From: Rhodovibrionaceae bacterium
Lineage (GTDB): Bacteria > Pseudomonadota > Alphaproteobacteria > Kiloniellales > DSM-21159
DNA length: 64,000 nucleotides
Reading direction: 5' to 3'
NCBI GenBank assembly: GCA_028279885.1
Contig: JANQMX010000028.1
Span: 1 to 64,000, forward strand
Positions 58,427 to 64,000 of the stretch are shown piece by piece. The translations under genes and the position numbers were made by a program. Each line of letters starts with the position of its first letter. Positions within the stretch are counted from its first letter, which is position 1. Under the pieces are notes generated by a model. It did no database searches. It was not told the DNA's origin and worked only from the letters and a program-made list of their open reading frames with translations.

Positions 58427-60865
58427 ATGTCCGATCTCAATCTGCGCGACCTGTCCCCGTCCCTTTGGCTCAGCAGCCTCTTTCATGACTCGGAGCTCTC
58501 CTCCGGCGAAGCGTTCGACGCGGTGGAATCCCTCTATGCCACCGGCGCCACGGCAAGCCAGCTGGTGCTGCGGGTGGCCTCCCGCCACGCCGAGGCCATT
58601 GCGGCGACCAATCAGGCCCGAACCCGCGCCAGCCTGGCCAAGCTCGGCCAAGCGACAAGGGACCTGAGCCGCACGCCGGACCAGAACCTTGCAGCCGATT
58701 GGTCCAGCTACCTGCAGGACGCCTGCCAGCGCACACTTCTCAGCCTTGACGTGCTGCGAGAGCGCGGCGACATCTTCCTCGACCACGAAGCGGCGGGCTG
58801 CCCGCCGGTGCTGACCTACGACTATGAGGTGGTCGTCGACGGCAGCGAGCTGCCGCGGCCCAGCAACTACATGCTGCTGCGCATCGTGCCGCCTAACGGC
58901 GTGACGGTGATCGACGGCAAGCGTCCCTACATCATCATCGACCCGCGCGCCGGCCACGGCGGCGGCATCGGCGGCTTCAAGGAAGACAGCCAGGTGGGCG
59001 TGGCGCTGGCCGACGGTCATCCGGTCTATTTCGTCAGCTTCAAGCGCGACCCAGTGCCCGGCCAGACCCTGGCTGACGTGACGCGATCAGAAGCGGCGTT
59101 CGTACGCGCGGTCATGCGCCGCCACCCGGACAGTCCCAAGCCGGCCGTGATCGGCAACTGCCAGGGCGGCTGGGCGACCCTGCTGCTCGCCGCCACCAAC
59201 CCGGATCTGACCGGGCCGATCGTCCTCAACGGCGCCCCCGTCTCCCCCTGGTCGGGAGAAGTGGGCGTCAATCCCATGCGCTACAATGCCGGCGTACTGG
59301 GCGGCACCTGGCAACCCATGCTCTGGTCGGATCTGGGCGCCGGCGTCTTCGATGGCGCGCACCTGGTGATGAACTTCGAGCAACTCAATCCGAGCCGTAA
59401 CTTCTTCCGCAAATACTACGACCTCTACGCCAAGGTCGATACGGAGCGGCAGCGCTTCCTGGAGTTCGAGCGCTGGTGGGGCGGCTTCTTCCTGCTCAAC
59501 GAAGCGGAGATACGCTGGATCGTCGAGCAGCTCTTCGTCGGCAACCGCCTGGTGCACAACGAGGCACGGCTGGAGCCCGGCCGCACGGTGGACATCAAGC
59601 AGATCCGCTCGCCCATCATCGTGTTCGCAAGCCACGGCGACAACATCACGCCACCACAGCAGGCGCTCAACTGGATTGCCGACAGCTACGCCGACGTCGA
59701 CGAGATCCGCATCCGCGGCCAGCGCATCGTCTACATGGTGCATGAGGAAGTCGGGCACCTCGGGATTTTCGTCTCCTCCAAGATCGCCAAGAAGGAGCAC
59801 TCGGAGGTCGCCTCAACGATGAAGACGATCGAGGCCCTGGCGCCCGGCCTCTACGAGATGAAGATCGAGGCGGTCAGCGGCTCCGGCCTAGAGCGCAGCT
59901 TCGTCGTCAGCTTCCACGAACGAGAGCTGAGCGATGTGCGCGCACTCGACGACGGGCTCGACGACGAGCTGCCCTTCGCAGCCGTCGCCCGCACCTCGGA
60001 GCTGCAGGCCGAGGCTTATGACGTCTTCTTGCGTCCCTTCGTGAAGGCCGCCGTGAACCGGCCGCTGGCAAGCCATGCCCGCATGATGCACCCGCTCCGA
60101 GCCCAGCGCGCCCTGTTCTCCAGTCGCAATCCGCTGATGGCCCCCTTGCAAGGTATGGCCGCAAGTGTCGCCAAACAGCGCACGCCGGCGGCGGCGGACA
60201 ATCCCTTCGTGGAGCTTGAGCAGCTTGGCGCCGACCTGATCGAGCAGTGGCTCGACATGTACAAATCTCTGCGCGACATGGCTTACGAGGTCGCCTTCTT
60301 CAGCTTTTGGACCCACCCGCTCGCCCATTGGTTCGGCCGCAGTCATGCCCGCCGCCGCACCCTTAAGGACAAAAGCGAGTTGCGCAGCCTGCCGGAAGTT
60401 CAAGCAGCCTTGGGTCATATCGCGGATGGCGGTTTCGTCGAGGCCGTCATCCGCATGCTGGTGCTGCTCGCCGAATCGCGCGGCAACGTGCGCCGCGACC
60501 GGCTCGAGCGTTCGGCCCGGGTGCTCACCCAGGATGAACCCTTCCGGTCACTCTCGATGGATGAGAGAGCCCGCATCATCCACGAGCAGACGCTGATCGT
60601 CCGCTTCGAGATGGAACATGCCGTCGAGACTTTGCCCAATCTGCTTCCCGATCCGGAAGAGCGAGCACTGGCGGCCGCCGTCGCTCAGTACGTGCCCGGT
60701 GCGATTGACGAGATGGCACCCCATACGCTGGCCATGCTGCAGCGTTTCCATGATGTGCTCGGCCTACCCCAAGTGACCGCCGACGTCTTGGAGGACCCCT
60801 TGCAGAAGAGCCCGCGCAAGTCGGCCCGGGCAAAGGTGACGAAACTCGGCAACGCCGCCGAGTAA
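58427..60865 (+). CDS. DUF3141 protein, PhaC-like alpha/beta hydrolase
   Basis: This 812-residue protein has an N-terminal helical region and then an alpha/beta fold related to class I/III PHA synthases. The nucleophile is a Cys in IGNCQGGWATLL, the acid is in ASHGDNITPP and the His in EVGHLGIFVS. The HRDP-like SFKRDPVPGQTLADV and DPRAGHGGGIGGFKEDS segments are DUF3141 hallmarks. The C-terminal 300 residues are helical. It probably acts in polyhydroxyalkanoate-type metabolism, but activity is unproven. The ATG at 58427 follows a GAGGAA site. The 292-bp upstream gap holds no gene. Confidence 0.85.
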   Translation: MSDLNLRDLSPSLWLSSLFHDSELSSGEAFDAVESLYATGATASQLVLRVASRHAEAIAATNQARTRASLAKLGQATRDLSRTPDQNLAADWSSYLQDACQRTLLSLDVLRERGDIFLDHEAAGCPPVLTYDYEVVVDGSELPRPSNYMLLRIVPPNGVTVIDGKRPYIIIDPRAGHGGGIGGFKEDSQVGVALADGHPVYFVSFKRDPVPGQTLADVTRSEAAFVRAVMRRHPDSPKPAVIGNCQGGWATLLLAATNPDLTGPIVLNGAPVSPWSGEVGVNPMRYNAGVLGGTWQPMLWSDLGAGVFDGAHLVMNFEQLNPSRNFFRKYYDLYAKVDTERQRFLEFERWWGGFFLLNEAEIRWIVEQLFVGNRLVHNEARLEPGRTVDIKQIRSPIIVFASHGDNITPPQQALNWIADSYADVDEIRIRGQRIVYMVHEEVGHLGIFVSSKIAKKEHSEVASTMKTIEALAPGLYEMKIEAVSGSGLERSFVVSFHERELSDVRALDDGLDDELPFAAVARTSELQAEAYDVFLRPFVKAAVNRPLASHARMMHPLRAQRALFSSRNPLMAPLQGMAASVAKQRTPAAADNPFVELEQLGADLIEQWLDMYKSLRDMAYEVAFFSFWTHPLAHWFGRSHARRRTLKDKSELRSLPEVQAALGHIADGGFVEAVIRMLVLLAESRGNVRRDRLERSARVLTQDEPFRSLSMDERARIIHEQTLIVRFEMEHAVETLPNLLPDPEERALAAAVAQYVPGAIDEMAPHTLAMLQRFHDVLGLPQVTADVLEDPLQKSPRKSARAKVTKLGNAAE

Positions 60866-60977
60866 CAACCAACGCTTGGCATTGAGACGCACGCCGCTTG
60901 TGGTATCTTTATATCACCACTTTGTGCAGCGTAAGGGCCGCGCCTGCCTCGCCGCACTGGAAAATGGGGTAGGACAG

Positions 60978-61409
60978 ATGAAGATCTCGGAGATCCTCAA
61001 CCGAAAGGGCCGCAGGGTGGAAACGATTGCGCCGCAAGCCACCCTCGCTCAGGCCAACGCCGTGATGACGCGTCTCGGTATCGGCGCTGTCGTTGTGCAT
61101 GACCTGCGTGAAGGCATCCTGGGCGTGCTCTCTGAGCGCGACATCCTCCGCAGCCTAGCTGACGAAGGGCCGTCCGCACTCGACGTTCCTGTCACCGAAG
61201 CGCTCCGCAGCCGTGCCGTTACCTGCGGCCCGAGTGAGGAGGTTCGCGCCGTGATGGAAAGCATGTCCCAGCGCCGCGTGCGTCACGTTCCAGTCTTGGT
61301 GGAGGGCGAACTCGGCGGCATCGTTAGCATGGGCGACATCATCAAGCAGCTGCTCGAGGAAGCACGCTTGGAGGTCGGCGTACTACGCGACTACGCCCGT
61401 AGCCACTAA
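60978..61409 (+). CDS. CBS-domain protein
   Basis: The 143-residue protein is a pair of CBS motifs (MKISEILNRKGRRVETIAPQ; IGAVVVHDLREGILGVLSER; VTEALRSRAVTCGPSEEVRA; RVRHVPVLVEGELGGIVSMG), the usual stand-alone form that binds adenine nucleotides. The ATG at 60978 follows a TAGGACAG site; longer frames upstream are not used. It lies 112 bp after the DUF3141 gene and is convergent with the RND pump gene. Confidence 0.92.
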   Translation: MKISEILNRKGRRVETIAPQATLAQANAVMTRLGIGAVVVHDLREGILGVLSERDILRSLADEGPSALDVPVTEALRSRAVTCGPSEEVRAVMESMSQRRVRHVPVLVEGELGGIVSMGDIIKQLLEEARLEVGVLRDYARSH

Positions 61410-61441
61410 GCGCACACGGCGTGCACGACGCGTTACGAAAA

Positions 61442-64000
61442 CTACTCCGCCGGCTCCTTGCGTTCCGGCGGCATACCTTCGCCCCGGGCGAAGGCTTCCT
61501 GCAGCTCAGCTTCCAACTCAGCGGCCCGACTGTTGCGCGGCTTGGCGAAACCGGCGATCTGCGCATAGAGCACCGGGGCCAGGAAGAGGGTGACGAGGCC
61601 GGCCATGCCGAGGCCACCGAAGATGATCCAGCCGATGGCGTTGCGGGCCTCGGCCCCAGCGCCCGAACCAAGAATTAGAGGAAGCCCGGCAAAGACAGTG
61701 GACAGCATGGTCATCATGATAGGCCGTAAGCGGACCAGCGAGGCCTCCTTTGCTGCCTCCCTGGGCGTGTAGCCCCGCTCCCGCAGCTGGTCGGCAAACT
61801 CGACAATCAGGATGGCGTTCTTGGCCATGATGCCGACCAGCATCAATACGCCGATCTGAGAGTAGAGGTTGATGGTGGTGCCGGAGAGCGCAAGGGTGAA
61901 GACCGCAGCCGCAAGGCCGAAAGGCACGGTGATCATCACCACCAAGGCGCTGGTCACGCTCTCGAACTGAGCCACGAGCACCAAGAAGACCACCAGGAAG
62001 GCGATCGCGAATGTAATAGCGAGATCGTGCGAGGTTTCTTCCAGATCCTTCGCTTGACCAAGGAAGATAAGGCCGACCTCCGGGCTCAGACTGCCGCGAG
62101 CCAGGGTCCTCAAAGCATCCACCGCCTCGCTCAAGGTTCTGTCCGGTGCAATATCGCCCTGCACCTCGATGGCTCGGCGCTGGGCGTGACGGTCGAGTTC
62201 GGCGGCAACCGAGCTTTCGGAAAAGGTGACCAACTGGGTCAAGGGGACCAAACGGTCGTCTGTGGCGCTGACGTAGAGGTTAGCAATGTCGCTCGGCTGA
62301 CGAACGGCTCCGTCTGTCGCCTGCAGCAAGATCGGCACCGCCTGGTCGTCGACAGTCAGCTCCGCGACTTCGAACTCGTCGATCAGCACCTGGATGGTGG
62401 TGGCAAGATCGGCGATGCCGACACCCAGATCGGCAGCTCGCCGGCGATCGACCTCGATGGAGAGCTCGGGCTGGGTGGCACGGAACTCGATGTGCAGGTT
62501 GTCGATCCAAGGTAGCTCTTCCTCAACGCGCCGCACGAACGCTTTGGTCTCGGCGAAGATACGTGCGTAGTTGCTGCCGATCAGGGCGAAGTCCACAACA
62601 CCGCTGGCAATACCGCCTAGATTGAGACTGTTGCCGCGACGCACCCGAGCCTGAGCGCCAGGAATCTCTGCCAGCTGTGGAGTCACAGCCTCGGCGATCT
62701 CTCCTTCGGAAATGTCGCGCTCGGACCAGTCAACAAGCGGAGCCGAGATTGTGCCGCGGTTCAAATCGTAGCGCCCGGTAATGCTGTAAAGCTGTGCGGC
62801 CACGCCCTGATCGACGTAGGGCTGCAAGATACGCTCGACCGCTTCGACTTGTCGGTCCGTGTAGGCAAGGCCAACGCCGTCTGGACCGGTCAGCCGCACG
62901 AAGATCTCGCCACGGTCTTCGCTCGGCACCAGTTCCTCGCCCAAGCCGCTGTAGACCAGGACCCCGGCACCACCGACAACAAGACAAATCAGCAGCATGA
63001 CCCAGGAATGGCGGAGCAGGCGCTCAAGTGGCCAGGAATAGAGGACAACCAATCGCCGGCCGAGCGCAGCCGCGGCACGAGCGACAGCGTTCCGCTTGGT
63101 CGGGCTGCGGTCCGGCAGGCGGGAGACCAGCATCGGCACCAGGGTAAGCGAAACGAAGGAAGAGATGGCCACGGTCACTGCCAACACGAAGCCAAACTCC
63201 TGGAACAGGCGCCCGGCCTGAGAAGGTAGGAAAGAGATCGGCACAAAGACCGAAATCAGGGTCGCCGAGGTCGCAATGATGGCGAAGAAGACCTGGCGGG
63301 TGCCGAGCACCGCGGCGGCCCGTGTCTTGATGCCCTGGGCACGCAAACGCTGGATGTTTTCGAGCACGACGATGGCATCGTCGACCACCACACCGGTCGC
63401 CAGCACCATGGCCAGCAGGGTCACCAGGTTGATGGAGAAGCCAAGCAGCCATATGGCGGCGAGCGCGCCAACCAAGGCAACGGGAATGGCAACCGTCGGA
63501 ATACTCGCCGCGCGCGGCTGCAAGGTGAAGAAAGCAATTACGATCACCACAATCGCAATGGTGTAGGCGAGCGTAATCAGCAGTTCCTTCACCGAGCTTC
63601 TGATGAAAAGCGAGTCATCGGAGATCGTGGCGATCGTGATGTGTGGCAGCTGGTCTCTGAGTCGCTCAACGGCTCGGCGGGTGCCGTCGGCGATGGCAAT
63701 GGTGTTGGAGCCGGCCTGCCGCACGATGCCGATGCTGACCACTTGGCGGCCGTCAAGCCGGACCCAGCTCACCGCCTCTGCCGGCGCGAAGTAGACACTG
63801 GCAACATCGCCAATCCGCACCGGCGCCCGCACGAACAGCTCCTCGATCTCCCGCGGCTCGACCACCGACGCATCAGCCCGCACCAGCACCTCTTGCTCGC
63901 GTGAGGTGAAGCTGCCGGCCGGCACGTCGTAGCGGGCGTTGCGCAGCACCTCGGCCACATCGGCAACCGACAGTCGGTAGCTCGCCAGCTTCATCGGATC
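61442..64000 (-). CDS. RND-family efflux transporter, N-terminus outside the window
   Basis: The visible 852 codons cover roughly the last five-sixths of an RND inner-membrane pump (usual length 1020-1050). The proton-relay motif VVVDDAIVVLENIQR (Asp pair of TM4), YTIAIVVIVIAFFTLQ, and the second-half TM bundle with VGIMAKNAILIVEFADQLRE are present. At the window edge the frame continues (D-P-M-K-L-A-S-Y-R-L), so the start is upstream. The substrate (drug or metal) cannot be told; the VVDD motif fits the HAE-1/multidrug type. It ends 33 bp after the CBS gene on the opposite strand. Confidence 0.93.
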   Translation of the reverse strand, partial: DPMKLASYRLSVADVAEVLRNARYDVPAGSFTSREQEVLVRADASVVEPREIEELFVRAPVRIGDVASVYFAPAEAVSWVRLDGRQVVSIGIVRQAGSNTIAIADGTRRAVERLRDQLPHITIATISDDSLFIRSSVKELLITLAYTIAIVVIVIAFFTLQPRAASIPTVAIPVALVGALAAIWLLGFSINLVTLLAMVLATGVVVDDAIVVLENIQRLRAQGIKTRAAAVLGTRQVFFAIIATSATLISVFVPISFLPSQAGRLFQEFGFVLAVTVAISSFVSLTLVPMLVSRLPDRSPTKRNAVARAAAALGRRLVVLYSWPLERLLRHSWVMLLICLVVGGAGVLVYSGLGEELVPSEDRGEIFVRLTGPDGVGLAYTDRQVEAVERILQPYVDQGVAAQLYSITGRYDLNRGTISAPLVDWSERDISEGEIAEAVTPQLAEIPGAQARVRRGNSLNLGGIASGVVDFALIGSNYARIFAETKAFVRRVEEELPWIDNLHIEFRATQPELSIEVDRRRAADLGVGIADLATTIQVLIDEFEVAELTVDDQAVPILLQATDGAVRQPSDIANLYVSATDDRLVPLTQLVTFSESSVAAELDRHAQRRAIEVQGDIAPDRTLSEAVDALRTLARGSLSPEVGLIFLGQAKDLEETSHDLAITFAIAFLVVFLVLVAQFESVTSALVVMITVPFGLAAAVFTLALSGTTINLYSQIGVLMLVGIMAKNAILIVEFADQLRERGYTPREAAKEASLVRLRPIMMTMLSTVFAGLPLILGSGAGAEARNAIGWIIFGGLGMAGLVTLFLAPVLYAQIAGFAKPRNSRAAELEAELQEAFARGEGMPPERKEPAE

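Noticed and set aside
1..64000. CRISPR arrays or rRNA/tRNA genes
   Set aside because: No regularly spaced repeats or recognisable RNA gene sequences were found on reading.

Overview
The window is about 60% GC with dense, short-spaced operons and looks like the chromosome of an alphaproteobacterium, probably Rhodospirillales-like. This is an inference from gene style: DUF3141/PhaC-like protein, MocR regulator, haem-sensor phosphorelay, Sel1 cluster, RND pump. No rRNA, tRNA or CRISPR array was seen.

Left flank (1-18234): a partial alpha/beta hydrolase; an outer-membrane barrel protein; a divergent MocR-type regulator and EamA transporter pair; a small lipoprotein. Then comes a leftward signalling operon (DUF3365 haem-type sensor, hybrid histidine kinase, CheY-like regulator, HisKA-REC-adenylate cyclase, and a small translationally coupled ORF). 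It is followed by a rightward five-gene peptide-type ABC importer operon (binding protein, two permeases, two ATPases).

Centre (18222-49213): a T7-like (podovirus) virion module, almost entirely on the minus strand. Reading right to left it encodes a gp13-like protein, a small proline-rich protein, portal, Bbp19-like protein, scaffold, major capsid protein, a putative decoration protein, three small proteins, a tail adaptor (gp11-like, with a lectin-like N-terminal fusion), a tail nozzle (gp12-like), gp14-like, two ejection-protein cassettes, gp16-like, two tail fibres and a lysis cassette (holin-like, Rz/Rz1-like, amidase endolysin). A HicAB toxin-antitoxin pair sits on the plus strand inside the lysis cassette. 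I see no terminase, integrase, polymerase or repressor, and host-type genes begin at once on both sides. The module is therefore either a split or defective prophage or a domesticated phage-derived particle; the long intact reading frames favour recent or selected retention.

The most notable structure is inside the virion module. A cassette (ejection protein A, partner protein B, two small two-cysteine proteins, intrinsic terminator) exists twice in tandem. Unit 1 is about 33357-38290 and unit 2 about 27806-33300. At the junction (33215-33357) the first codons of a gp16-like gene are fused to the last 24 codons of a gp14-like gene, which is what an unequal crossover would leave. The two A proteins keep nearly identical N-terminal halves but have unrelated middles, and the two B proteins and four small proteins have diverged strongly. 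The tail-fibre gene is also duplicated, with a different tip on each copy.

Right flank (49601-64000): a lipoprotein and a helical protein, then three consecutive Sel1-repeat envelope proteins, a DUF3141 PhaC-like hydrolase, a CBS-domain protein, and the C-terminal five-sixths of an RND efflux pump that runs off the window edge.
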